From Cercophora sp. LCS_1 (taxonomy: Eukaryota; Ascomycota; Sordariomycetes; Sordariales; Lasiosphaeriaceae), in NCBI GenBank assembly GCA_036250225.1, contig JAPZLL010000053.1:62001-126000 (forward strand): a DNA stretch of 64,000 nt, written 5' to 3'. The number at the start of each line of letters is the position of its first letter. Position 1 is the first letter of the stretch. Position numbers and translations under genes: made by a program. Under the pieces are notes generated by a model that was not told the origin of the DNA, ran no database searches, and worked only from the letters and a program-made list of their open reading frames with translations. Shown here piece by piece: positions 55,001 through 64,000 of this stretch.

Positions 55001-55631
55001 GACCAACCCGCATCCACCTGCCAGTAAGGAGGATCAGATGGCTGCTATTGACAAGGCGATGTCGAACCGGTCCGGACAAGGGAAGCTCAGGGTTTTGGTG
55101 GCCGACGACAACTCAACCAACATTGAGGTGGTCAGCAGAATGTTGAAGCTCGAGGACATTTACGATGTCACGATTGCCAAGGATGGCCAGGAGGCATACG
55201 ACCTCGTCAAGGCGACAATGGAGAACAACGAGCGATTTGACGTCATCTTTATGGACATCCAGATGCCGAACCTTGACGGGCTGCAGTCAACACGTCTGAT
55301 TAGAAAGATGGGTTATTCGGCACCCATCGTAGCTCTGACGGCTTTCTCCGAGGAGAGCAACGTCAAGGAGTGCATGGAGTCGGGCATGGATGAGTTCCTC
55401 AGCAAGCCGATCCGTCGACCAGCACTCAAGCAGGTCCTCAAAAGGTTCGCAACCATCGAGGAAGAGCCCGAGACGTCGAGCCTCAAGACGCCAGCGCAGA
55501 CGCCGGCGCAGACTCCCACCGAGAAGGGCGATCCCCTCGCCAACGGAGACGCCATCCACCCAAGGAGCAACGGGGAGGCTTCCCCAAAAGCCAACGGTCA
55601 CCCACCACCCGGGCCGACAACTAGCAGTTGA
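52036..55631 (+). CDS. SLN1: Sln1-type (group VI) hybrid histidine kinase
   Basis: A 1180-aa membrane osmosensor kinase from exons 52036-54773 and 54827-55631. The start MRIAIREQL is followed by a membrane helix (about 11-33), a roughly 370-residue extracellular sensor domain with many N-glycosylation sites, a second helix (about 405-430), a cytoplasmic linker with coiled coil, and the catalytic core. The H-box is FIANISHELKTPLNGIMG with His579. The N-box is NLVNNSLKFTPPGG (about 722-735), the G1 box DTGPGIAES (about 839), the F-box IFEPFVQG and the G2 box GTGLGLSI. The receiver domain has acidic residues Asp1006/1007, phosphoacceptor Asp1056 (FMDIQMPNLDG) and Lys1106. In yeast, Sln1 feeds Ypd1-Ssk1 and the HOG pathway. 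A Ser-rich insertion of about 100 residues separates the N- and G1-boxes. Confidence 0.93.
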
Positions 55632-56219
55632 GGCGTGTTTGATGGCTGAAGACGGCGCTTGAAGCGATGCACATTCGTTGCAATTTCACATTATACCACG
55701 TTGTCAGCGCGTTTGCATTTGACGCAGATCTCAAAGCATCTGGTGAGGTGTTGTAAGCGAGCGCGGAGCATTGGCGTTTAGGACGGGGAAAAACCATTTG
55801 CGCAGCCTGTTGTTTTTTTATCGGCGCAAGGAAACCTGTTTGAGTAGGACGGACGAATATTGAACGGCGACATCATTGGATCTTTTAGGGTTCTAGTTTC
55901 GTGTCTGATCTAGGTGTCAAGATCGGATGAACTTTGTCGGGAAAAGGTATAGGATAGATTTATCAAGGGCTGTGTATGGGGGCATATAATCATCTAATTT
56001 TGTTCTTGTCTTCATCTGTAAAATATTGACTTTTCAAGAGTTCGGTGATAATACACGCTCTCGTCTTATTTACCGATCTCCCGTCCCGGCAAACCATTTT
56101 TGCGTCTCCGCCTCAGTACGGTCCGGTCCGGTCCGAACAACGGCTTGCCAAACGTCATACCGGGTCCAAGTCATCTCACCACACACTCTTCACCATTTCA
56201 CTCCCTCAATTTAAATCCC
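55632..56219. other. intergenic region between the kinase and CMD-like genes
   Basis: 588 bp on the same strand: the kinase 3' flank (A/T-rich around 55950-56040), then a C-rich leader before the CMD-like start. No gene is seen. Confidence 0.45.
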
Positions 56220-57036
56220 ATGCGTTTTCCATCACTCCTCATTCGCCGCACCCTATCAACATCACCAACCCCCAAAATGCGTCTCCCCTACGTTCCAAAC
56301 CCACCCCCGGTCACCACGCCCGTTTGTTTCCCACCAACCCCACCCCCGCATCTAACAAACAACTCACACATCACAAAACAGGAAGACCAAGCAATAGTCT
56401 CCCGCATCACCGCCCGCCGCGCACCCCGTCCTCTCCAACCCCTAGACCTCACCCTCCTCCACTCGCCCCCCGTCGCAGACGGATGGAACTCCTTCCTCGG
56501 CGCCATCCGCACGCAGACATCCATCCCCGCTGACCTCCGCGAAATCGCAATCTCCCGCGTCGCGGTTGTCAACGAGGCGTGGTACGAATGGGCGCATCAC
56601 GCGCCGCTTGCGGAGGCTGGCGGTGTTTCCAAGGAAGGACTTGAAGTTGTGAAGAGACAAGAGGAGTGTATTTTGGGTCATGAGACACCCGGGGGGCTGA
56701 CGGAGAAGCAGTGGGCTGTTGTTTGTTATACGGACGAGATGACGCGGAATGTGCACGTGAGGGATGGGACGTTTGAGCGGTTGAGGGGGTTGTTTGGCGA
56801 ACAAGAGGTTGTAGAGATTACGGCTACTGTGAGCGTTTTACCCTGCGAGAGTGATGAGTGATGAGAGGTGAGAGAAATGGCTGATGAGAAAACAGATTGC
56901 TTGTTATAATTGCGTTAGTCGGTTTTTGGTTGCTTTGGATGGTGAGTTTTTATTCTTCTTTGATTTTATTGGGGACAGGCGGCTAATTGATACAGTTGGT
57001 GAGAGGAATGGCATGGGACCTGATGCGGCTCATTAA
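56220..57036 (+). CDS. carboxymuconolactone decarboxylase / AhpD-like family protein
   Basis: A 231-aa protein from exons 56220-56828, 56896-56941 and 56996-57036. The CMD fold is an all-helical oxidoreductase or decarboxylase-like domain. Its core here is PADLREIAISRVAVVNEAWY with EWAHHAPLAEAGG, then LTEKQWAVVCYTDEMTRNV, and the spliced C-terminus ITATIACYNCVSRFLVALDV, which only appears once both introns are removed. The CxxC redox pair of true AhpD is absent; Glu and His in EWAHH are kept, as in decarboxylase-like members. The first 19 residues (MRFPSLLIRRTLSTSPTPK) are basic and Ser/Thr-rich like a mitochondrial presequence; a second in-frame ATG at 56277 would remove them. Substrate unknown. 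Exon 2 is 46 nt and exon 3 is 41 nt. Confidence 0.85.
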
Positions 57037-57670
57037 ATGGTGTTGTGGAACTGGAACCTCATTCTAAGACTCGACCGAAAACCCGTTGTAATAAAAAGTG
57101 TTGTGGAAGGGAACATCGCTACAAGCCTCAAAAAAGTTGTGAAACGATTAAATTCCGACTGGCGGTTGTGCTACCAAATACAATGACTACATACATAAGG
57201 AAACGGGTGACATCAGTGAGGGCGGGAAGGACGAAGTGGAATGCAATGCAGTATGATCAACATAAAGAAAGGGGGTGGGTGGAGTGGAAAAGGGTATCTT
57301 TTGTGAAGTGAGTAACTCCTGACGGAGACAGACAAAACGGGGTCCAAATGCCCCTAGTAAATTCCTCCTCTTTCCTCAGCTCATGCGAGTTTGTTAGGTT
57401 GTCGTGATCGGGGCGTAGCTCGTACGTGGTGATCATGTCGTTACTCGTGCGGTGCGTGAGGCATAATGTCATCGACTTTTGGGGGTCGTAAAGGTTCGTG
57501 AGATGTGTCTCACCGACTTCAAGTCGCGTGTGATTTTTTTCATGAGATATCTCATCGGATTCGTGGTCGTCGTGGTCGTGGTGTTGTCGTGATGGTGCGT
57601 GAAATGTCGGATGTGCCGGGTGTTGAATGCGATATCGGCACGGCGATGCCCGATGGATTTTAAAATGTGC
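57037..57670. other. convergent intergenic region
   Basis: 634 bp where the CMD-like gene and the 245-aa gene end facing each other. It contains imperfect GTCGTG/GTG-rich runs near 57560-57600. No gene is seen. Confidence 0.45.
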
Positions 57671-58408
57671 TCAGGTCTCCTGCTCCATGGCCATCTCGAT
57701 GAGTGCATGCCGTCGAAGAAGAATGGGCGACATTTGAAGTTCCTGCACAACGCCCGCCCATCCCAGACGGAATTCGCCCTCGACTGAGTTATGGTGCCCG
57801 ATTTGCTGCATGCTCATGCTCCGCATGGGCGTTCTAGGCCGCTTGATCTCGGTTAAGGCCCGCGGGAGGGGCGGGGGCACCGGAGGTAGCGGTATCGGGG
57901 CCAGCGGAGGCGCCGTCCGCATCATCACCTTCTCCGTGATGCTGGCTTCTTGCTTTGCCACGGCCTCGGTCGCCATGCCGGAGACGATGCCCATGTGCAC
58001 GACGAGGAAGCGCATCCGCAGCAGGTCGAGGCTTCTGATCTTATCCTCGAGCTCAATGCGCTTGCCCGCCCAAAAGATGCGGGCGCTGATGCGGAGACGG
58101 ACGTGTCCTCCCTCAACCTCACCGACCATCATCGAGCTGAGGTCCTGGCGCAGGGAATCGCCTCCCCGTTGAAGATCGCGGAGCAGGCGGCCCAGCCGGA
58201 CCTTGTCCTCCATGCGCTGGAGCTTGGCGAGGTCCTTGTCGTACGACTCATTCTCAAGCACCGAGCTGTCGACGGCGTCGAGAAAGGCCAGGGCCTCCCG
58301 CGGCGCGGCGACGTACGCAATCGCATACCGGGTCGCGGAGTGGGCAATAACGGCGATCGAGACCACGAGGGCGGTGAGGGGGAGCAGCTGTCTCGGGCAG
58401 TCGCTCAT
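57671..58408 (-). CDS. uncharacterised 245-aa protein with N-terminal membrane anchor
   Basis: A single-exon frame. Residues about 8-27 (LLPLTALVVSIAVIAHSATR) form one hydrophobic segment, either a signal anchor or an uncleaved signal sequence. The middle is charged and helical (AKLQRMEDKVRLGRLLRDLQ; ELEDKIRSLDLLRMRFLVVH), compatible with a coiled coil. A Pro-rich stretch (PPLAPIPLPPVPPPLP) and a C-terminal segment follow. I recognise no family. Protein-like composition, a long uninterrupted frame and a start-proximal hydrophobic helix support it as a real gene. Spacing of 1.1 kb to Bud32 leaves room for a divergent promoter. Function unknown. Confidence 0.6.
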   Translation of the reverse strand: MSDCPRQLLPLTALVVSIAVIAHSATRYAIAYVAAPREALAFLDAVDSSVLENESYDKDLAKLQRMEDKVRLGRLLRDLQRGGDSLRQDLSSMMVGEVEGGHVRLRISARIFWAGKRIELEDKIRSLDLLRMRFLVVHMGIVSGMATEAVAKQEASITEKVMMRTAPPLAPIPLPPVPPPLPRALTEIKRPRTPMRSMSMQQIGHHNSVEGEFRLGWAGVVQELQMSPILLRRHALIEMAMEQET

Positions 58409-59555
58409 GGTGGGGAAATGCAGCGGGTGTGGTGTTCAGGCTGGTTTCGGTCAGATACCAAAAGGTATCCGTGGAATCCGCTCGACTCCTCGAGGCTCAA
58501 GACAGCTCTACCCATGTGTAATTGTGCGTCTGACTGGCGGCGAGGTAGATGACGGAAGCAAGAATTCAGGAACACACGATTTCGTGTGGGAATTCGCCCA
58601 CCTTTTGCCTCCCGAGCCCCCCGCTGCACGCTGGTGACTTCACCGCTCTTCTTGAACAGGGGTTCGGCGCAAGTGGCCGCTTGGCACACAATTCGCTCTG
58701 CATCGTCGTTCCACTTGTCTCTGTTTGTTTCGACACAGCGTCTGTTCCCCGTCTGTTTGAGCGCGTCCGTCCGGGGCGAGCCACGGGTTGGGCCATGGGG
58801 TTTTCTTGAACGGGGTAGCAGAAGCAGACGGGCTGCGCTGGCTGCCCATGTCCGCAGGAAGCCCCTCGAAGCCGAATGTCGTGCATTCGATCGTGGTGGA
58901 GGCAATTGACGCGAACTGAGCGCGAAAACCGTCTACGCGACCAAAATGCCGCAGAAAGGGGCAAATGGAGTCAGTCTGTCATCCTCAGTGAACAAAAGCT
59001 GAAGAGATGAAGTTGGAGAAGCAGCTGAGCCGCATCATGATATACCCAGAGGCAGCAGCAGCTCTGCCCAAGACGTCGTCTCAACTCGATCGGAATGGCA
59101 GCCCAACTCCCGCACTTCCCGCACCCACGCCAAGCCAGCCACGGCAACCCTATCCCTGGTCGTTAAAAATTGGTCGCAACGGTCAACGGTCGATACGAGA
59201 GATTCACCGAAAAAGAATAAGGTGACGGATATCATAAAATCAACCATTAATCATGCACTCAACAAGCAATCGATATGTATAAGCTTGCTCATGTTGGTGA
59301 ACCCAAATCATCTCAACCAATATCCCAGTGGCTGGTCCAACACAACCCCAGCTTTTCCCACCACTGATACCAATCTTATCGATAACACCCCGCCATCACA
59401 ACCCCACCAACAATTCCTCAACACCACATCACCATCACCAAACCAACCCAATAAATCAGCCCACCACTGCACCATACCACACCACCAATCTCATTGCTTA
59501 ACCCTCTAAATCCGATTACACACCGCCACACCCCTCCGAACCCGGATACGCCACT
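58409..59555. other. divergent promoter region between the 245-aa gene and Bud32
   Basis: 1.15 kb with no supportable gene; frames at 58.4-58.9 kb conflict between strands. The part from 59230 to 59555 is A/C-rich, with a CA-rich leader typical of fungal 5' untranslated regions before the Bud32 start. Confidence 0.45.
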
Positions 59556-60344
59556 ATGCCAACCGAATTCCCCCTCCCCCAAGTCCTAACCCATCCCTCC
59601 TCAACCCCACCCCTCCTCATAGCCCAAGGCGCAGAAGGCCGCCTTTACAAAACAACCCACCTCTCCGCGTCGCGGCCCTGCGCCCTGAAATACCGCCCAC
59701 CAAAACCCTACCGCCATCCCATCCTCGATAACCGGCTAACAAAAGCCCGCATCGCCGCCGAAGCCAAGGTCCTCGACCGTTTGGCGCGCGAAGGGGTACC
59801 CGTCCCAGCAGTCTATGCCCTCGACGCAGCAGCAGGATGGTTGATGATCGAGTGGATAGAGGGCCAACTGGTCCGACAAGGGATCAATACATGGTTGGGG
59901 GAGCGTGCCGAGAATATCGTACATGAGGACGAGGGACCGATTATCGATTTGATGAGACGGATTGGGACTGCGGTGGGGGGACTGCATAGGACGGGGGTTA
60001 TACATGGGGATTTGACTACTAGTAACATGATGTTACGGAGTCACACGACGTTACGGGATGGAGATGGAGAGACGAAAAAGAGGAAGGAGAGAATGGAGGG
60101 GGTTGTGGAAGGGGATGTGGTGTTGATTGATTTCGGGTTGGCGACGCAGAGTTCGAGCGACGAGGATCGGGCGGTTGATTTGTATGTTTTGGAGAGGGCG
60201 TTTGCTAGTACACATCCGAGGGCCGAGAGGCTGTTTGGGCATGTGCTTGAGGCGTATAAGGGATGTTTCAAGAAAGGGGCGGGTGTGTTGATCAAGTTGG
60301 AGGATGTTAGGATGAGGGGGAGGAAGAGGAGCATGTTGGGATAG
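59556..60344 (+). CDS. BUD32: Bud32, atypical kinase/ATPase of the EKC/KEOPS complex
   Basis: A 262-aa intronless protein. Bud32 (PRPK/TP53RK) works with Kae1, Cgi121, Pcc1 and, in fungi, Gon7 in making the t6A modification of tRNAs reading ANN codons. The diagnostic features are the start QGAEGRLYKT in place of a normal glycine loop, the ATP-site lysine in CALKYRPPK (Lys45), a short lobe linker (WLMIEWIEG), the catalytic loop VIHGDLTTSNMML (Asp152, Asn157), LIDFGLA (DFG at 192-194) and the basic C-terminal end RGRKRSMLG, which in yeast ends in a related short basic tail. A charged insertion of about 25 residues (about 162-186) separates the catalytic loop from DFG and is longer than in yeast. 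It faces the GCL regulatory gene, with only 152 bp between stops. Confidence 0.93.
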   Translation: MPTEFPLPQVLTHPSSTPPLLIAQGAEGRLYKTTHLSASRPCALKYRPPKPYRHPILDNRLTKARIAAEAKVLDRLAREGVPVPAVYALDAAAGWLMIEWIEGQLVRQGINTWLGERAENIVHEDEGPIIDLMRRIGTAVGGLHRTGVIHGDLTTSNMMLRSHTTLRDGDGETKKRKERMEGVVEGDVVLIDFGLATQSSSDEDRAVDLYVLERAFASTHPRAERLFGHVLEAYKGCFKKGAGVLIKLEDVRMRGRKRSMLG

Positions 60345-60496
60345 GTGAACACCAAAGAATGATGATGATATTACTGATGAGGGTTTGATTACACGACGCT
60401 CAACGTTTGCAGATAGCCACGCCACACCCGTTACTAGAAGTAAACCAACCGCCTGAAACGCCGTACAAATGTTGGATCTGTCCGAGTGATGGGTTT

Positions 60497-61547
60497 CTAC
60501 TCCGTCAAGTCGGCGCTGGCAAAGTAGCCCTTGTTTTCAATCACTCCCCGATCCCGAACCACAGCTGTGTACTTGACCACCCATTGGGGTGTTAGGTCTC
60601 CTCGTAGCCCTTCGTCTGTTTCCGAGTCCGCAAGAATGCCGGCCCCTTGGAGTCCCTGACCGAGGAGCTCCCTCAAGGTCCCCCGTGAGAGAATGTCGGT
60701 GCAGTCGCTGTGGACGAGCAGCTCGATCTTCTGTTCCTTGGCCAGCTTGACCAGCGGTGGTGGCACATTGCAGCAGTTCTTGATGTTGATTTGGTTTACT
60801 GCTGGTCGGATTTGTACCCTCTTGAGAAATCTCGCCAGCTTCTCGGTGCCAAACTCGGCAATGCCCAGGTTCTTGACGAGCCCCAGGCGATGGAGTTCTT
60901 CCACCGCAGGCCAAGTCGCCGACTCTTCCTCATCGTTGCCTTGTGTTGCGTTTAGCTTATCTGCCTCCCACTCGCAATCGCCGTCAAACGACATGCCGGG
61001 GAACGACACGACGAGCAGATCAACGTCGAGCACCCCCAGCTCGCGCAAGACAAGGTCGAGCGCTTCCCGCGCATACTGCGCGCGCTGCGACACGGGCGCG
61101 GTCGGAAGGAAGAAGAGCTTGACTGTGATGTCGTACTGCGACGACTCTTCTTGCAGTCCTGCCAAGGACCAATCGATGCGGGGTACGTAGAGGGTGTCGT
61201 CCTCGCGGGCCGTCCACGCGCTTACCAGCGGGCGGTCGCGGCGATGATGAAAACCGTTGCCATTTCCGTTGGCGTTTCCGTTTCCCTCGTGGATAGGGGC
61301 GTCGGCGTCGACGTCATCGGCGTAATCTTGCTGTGCAGCCAGAAAGCTGCTGCGCAGCGAGTTGGTAAACTCGAGATTGGATCGGTACGCGCCTGGCTTG
61401 CGGATGATGGAGGGGCCGCCCGAGACAATGTTCCTAGAAAGCACGAAATCACGCAATCAGCGGTCGCCGTCAGACAATGGCGGCAGCCAGCAGCCAAACA
61501 CACACGGACGGGGCGACGCACCCGGTTGAGAGGATTAGCTTCGTCAT
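60497..61547 (-). CDS. glutamate-cysteine ligase regulatory (modifier) subunit
   Basis: A 320-aa protein from a 26-nt first exon (61547-61522) and exon 61433-60497; the split codon is Gly. The modifier subunit binds the catalytic subunit and raises its efficiency in the first step of glutathione synthesis. The spliced start MTKLILSTGNIVSGGPSI resembles the animal GCLM start (LQTGN). The body has an aldo-keto-reductase-like fold: YDITVKLFFLP, LDVDLLVVSFPG, EELHRLGLVKNLGIAEFG, RPAVNQINIKNCCNVPPPLV and KIELLVHSDCTDIL match the GCLM pattern. A short Asn/Gly repeat (GNGNANGNGNG) lies at about residue 70. Without the first exon the protein would lack a good start, which supports the model. Confidence 0.88.
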
Positions 61548-62780
61548 TGTTGGTCGGAGCACACTCTTTTTTGGGGCCAATGTATTCGGATGTGGCAGGG
61601 CGGCTACCCGTGAAGGTTTCCAACAAGGTTGCGTAGAAGCGCGAATTCCTCGGTGGGGTTTGCGCAAACGGGCGGCGATATTATGAATGATTCATGGACA
61701 GAGTTTCGTGCGAGACCCGCTAAACTGGGTTTTCTGATCGCAGAGTTTGCCTAGTAAGCACCGCAATGGCGACCGCCGAGAGAGAGGGACAGGTGTGAGG
61801 CCCGGTGTGAGAGAGCTTGCTTCCCGGGGCTCGCGGACGGTCTAAATACCTTGGAGATAGGAGCGGCGGACAGGTCCCTTGTGATGCGGTTATGGAGCTC
61901 CCTTCGTCGACTGAAGCGCGGGATGACCACAGGCAAAGGAAACCATTCCGGGGGGTCAACCACTATCCGTCCCAACGCTGAATCCATCGCCGAACGTGGG
62001 GAGCCCTGTCTCCCGCCTCGCAGGGACATCTCCGATGCTAGGTTCTGCGCCCTGCCCCAGATGTCGCGATCGGGGCCGTTGTGAAGCCATGTCGGATATG
62101 GAAAAGACGGGCGTAGTCTTTGTGTTGCTTGCCCATTATCCGACGCTCTTCTGCAGGGTCTGATGTTGTCAGAATCTCTCGTCTTGCGACATCCAGACGC
62201 CTTCGAATCAAGACTCTGGACGCCGTAATTGCGCCATGACTAAAACACAGAGATATCTATTACTGTCCAGCTCTCACCCGAGATGAACTCGGCTCACTTC
62301 ACACTGCAGACTGCTTCTCCCGTGCCATGAGAACGAGGGGTGCCAACGTTGAATGTGGGGTACCCCGCCAACCAAAGCCCCTCTGCAATCGATAGCCAGG
62401 ACCCCTGGACTAGATATCAGAGTCAAAGGAGAGGAGGAGACGCTGAACACCAGGAGAAAAGAAAGATAAAAAGGTTGAGATTGGCTATAATAGGTGTTGA
62501 GGGCCCCTCTTTTTAATAATAATGCATAAATAAATAAAAAAAAAATTGGAAGAATTAATGTTCTTATGAGTGTTTCCTCCCCTTTGCGTGCCTCCGACCG
62601 ATATGTTGAATATCCTGCGACAGGGGTAGGGCCGTTTTGTCCTCAGGCCGCCATCTTGGCTCTAGCCATGCGCGGCAATTCTCGTGGCCGACCTTTCGGT
62701 AAGCAGCACCTCTGCGAAATTTCCAGACCTCCGTTTGAACTCTGCTGCCCGACGCACCTCATTGAAGGAGGGCCTTCACC
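61548..62780. other. divergent promoter region between the GCL subunit and AP-1 sigma genes
   Basis: 1.2 kb. An A/T-rich patch (TAATAATAATGCATAAATAAAT and a poly-A run, about 62515-62548) lies 230-265 bp upstream of the sigma start and may be part of its promoter. No gene is seen. Confidence 0.45.
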
Positions 62781-63498
62781 ATGGCCATCAAGTATGTATC
62801 GCCGATTTTTTCCTCTCTTGCCGCCGTGACTGACTGACCCCAAACAGCTATCTCATCCTTCTCTCGCGCCAAGGCAAAGTGGTCCGTTTCCGTCAACCCC
62901 TCGACACCGTCCATACTGATCGTGTCGAACCAGCGTTTGGCAAAATGGTTCACCACGCTGTCCCCTAAGGACAAGGCCAAGATTGTCAAGGATGTCTCCC
63001 AGCTCGTCCTTGCCAGGCGGACGCGCATGTGCAACTTTCTCGAGTACAAGGGTCAGTATGATGTGGTGAGACATGCTCGTTGCGCTGACACATCGACGCA
63101 GACACCAAGATCGTCTACCGTCGCTATGCCTCGCTTTTCTTCATCGCCGGCTGCTCGTCCGAAGATAACGAACTGATCACCCTAGAGATCATCCACCGAT
63201 ACGTCGAACAGATGGACAAGTACTACGGCAACGTCTGCGAGCTCGACATCATCTTCTCCTTCACCAAGGCCTACTACATTCTTGATGAGCTCCTGCTGGC
63301 GGGAGAGCTGCAGGAGAGCAGCAAGAAGAACGTGCTGCGGTGCATATCTCAACAAGACTCGCTCGAGGACATGGAGGTAGGTGGCCACGAGTGCGCCGTG
63401 ATTGTGTTTCTCCACGTTGTGTCTCGGTGCTGTGACTGTGATCTGGCTGACGGCTTCTCTCACCTCAGGTCGAGGACGAGGTCACGAAGATCATGTAG
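62781..63498 (+). CDS. APS1: AP-1 clathrin adaptor sigma subunit
   Basis: A 155-aa protein from five exons: 62781-62791 (11 nt), 62848-62881, 62934-63051, 63102-63376 and 63469-63498. The sigma subunit is the small core chain of the AP-1 complex, which sorts cargo between the trans-Golgi network and endosomes. The spliced protein starts MAINYLILLSRQGKVRLAKW, matching the yeast Aps1 RQGKVRL pattern. It continues with LSPKDKAKIVKDVSQLVLAR, FLEYKDTKIVYRRYASLFF, LEIIHRYVEQMDKYYGNVCE, LDIIFSFTKAYYILDELLL and ends VEDEVTKIM. The sequence fits AP-1 better than AP-2 because of RLAKWFTTLSPKDK and KIVYRRYASLFF, and the total length is that of the family. One donor (after exon 2) is GTCCGT, not the usual GTRAGT, but the join restores the conserved protein. 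Confidence 0.92.
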
Positions 63499-64000
63499 AG
63501 TGGATGCGCATCCTGTATACCTACCCATTCTTGTCTCTCGATGACGATCTTGGCTACACGGGGACAACGGTCGGTCCAGGACTCAAGCTGACGATGCCAC
63601 CTGGCGAACAGGAAGAACAACGCATTGAGAAGGCGCTCAAGGACACGGGGGTATTGTGAGCGACAATGGCGGAAGGACACCCTCAGCCCGACGGAGGACG
63701 AGCGAGACTACAGAACAAACCGCGACAGGAGATGCGGACACACGGGGAAGCCATGGAGGATGGCAATTGGCGCGGCTGAGGGATGGATCTAGACTACATC
63801 ACCCATCAGGAAGGAGTAAACTCCTTTCCCATGTTGTATATGGGCCATTGTAGATAATCGGCTGCCGAGCGAGCCAGCGAGCCCGAAACGCGCGACTCCT
63901 CTGGCAATTCCGAGGAGAACAGGAGAGCTGCGGGGCTTGCGAATACTCGTTACTAATTGAGCGGTGCCAAGCGACACCAATATCATTTCTCACCACAGGA
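63499..64000. other. right-end flank
   Basis: 502 bp after the AP-1 sigma stop. It should contain the sigma 3' untranslated region. No further gene start can be supported before the window ends. Confidence 0.45.

Noticed and set aside
62515..62550. A/T-rich patch as a possible replication origin
   Set aside because: Too short, with no defined fungal origin consensus outside yeasts; more simply part of the AP-1 sigma promoter.
1..64000. Secondary-metabolite or other functional gene cluster
   Set aside because: No polyketide synthase, NRPS, terpene cyclase, P450 or transporter set; the recognisable genes are unrelated housekeeping functions.

Overview
This window comes from the nuclear genome of a filamentous ascomycete (Pezizomycotina, most likely Sordariomycetes). 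The evidence is short introns (about 47-140 nt) with GT..AG ends and CTRAC-like branch sites, GC-rich genes separated by 0.2-5 kb, and a gene set typical of that group: Zn2Cys6 regulators with fungal-specific domains, a group VI Sln1-type histidine kinase, Orm, HAM1-like and UAF-Rrn10 proteins. No bacterial, phage or CRISPR features, and no convincing tRNA, rRNA or transposon, were seen. Species cannot be fixed from sequence alone. I built the gene models by joining reading frames at splice sites and checking that intron phase closes over the whole CDS.

Layout, left to right. (1) 1-2376(-): Zn2Cys6 regulator, cut by the left edge. (2) 4839-6805(-): patatin-like protein whose nucleophile serine is glycine. 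(3) 8063-10335(+): HAM1-like protein. (4) 10776-11465(+): MARVEL-type membrane protein. (5) 13076-14162(+): hydrophilic repeat protein. (6) 14762-16462(-): ERCC8/CSA (Rad28) WD40 protein, divergent from (7) 16705-17389(+): Rrn10-like UAF subunit. A doubtful small ORF at 17701-18033(-) and about 5 kb without recognisable genes follow. (8) 23049-27013(+): large Zn2Cys6 regulator. (9) 27751-28639(-): Atg5. (10) 30022-34176(-): 1384-aa mostly disordered protein. After a 3.5 kb gap: (11) 37700-41323(-): secreted, probably GPI-anchored, low-complexity protein. (12) 42154-42814(-): Orm/ORMDL. (13) 44284-46368(+): four-zinc-knuckle protein. (14) 48065-50395(+): F-box-like protein. (15) 52036-55631(+): Sln1-type hybrid histidine kinase. 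(16) 56220-57036(+): CMD/AhpD-like protein. (17) 57671-58408(-): small membrane-anchored protein. (18) 59556-60344(+): Bud32, convergent with (19) 60497-61547(-): glutamate-cysteine ligase regulatory subunit. (20) 62781-63498(+): AP-1 sigma adaptin.

The genes are mainly housekeeping and signalling functions (DNA repair, rDNA transcription, autophagy, sphingolipid control, osmosensing, tRNA modification, glutathione synthesis, vesicle coats). They do not form a biosynthetic cluster or operon-like system. I found no clear new multi-gene system. The best leads are single-protein features: a repeated 12-16-residue motif in the disordered tail of the 1384-aa protein together with a histone-fold-like N-terminal segment, the patatin active-site substitution, and the Lys/Asp/Asn plus Cys/His-rich architecture of the 1186-aa wall-type protein.
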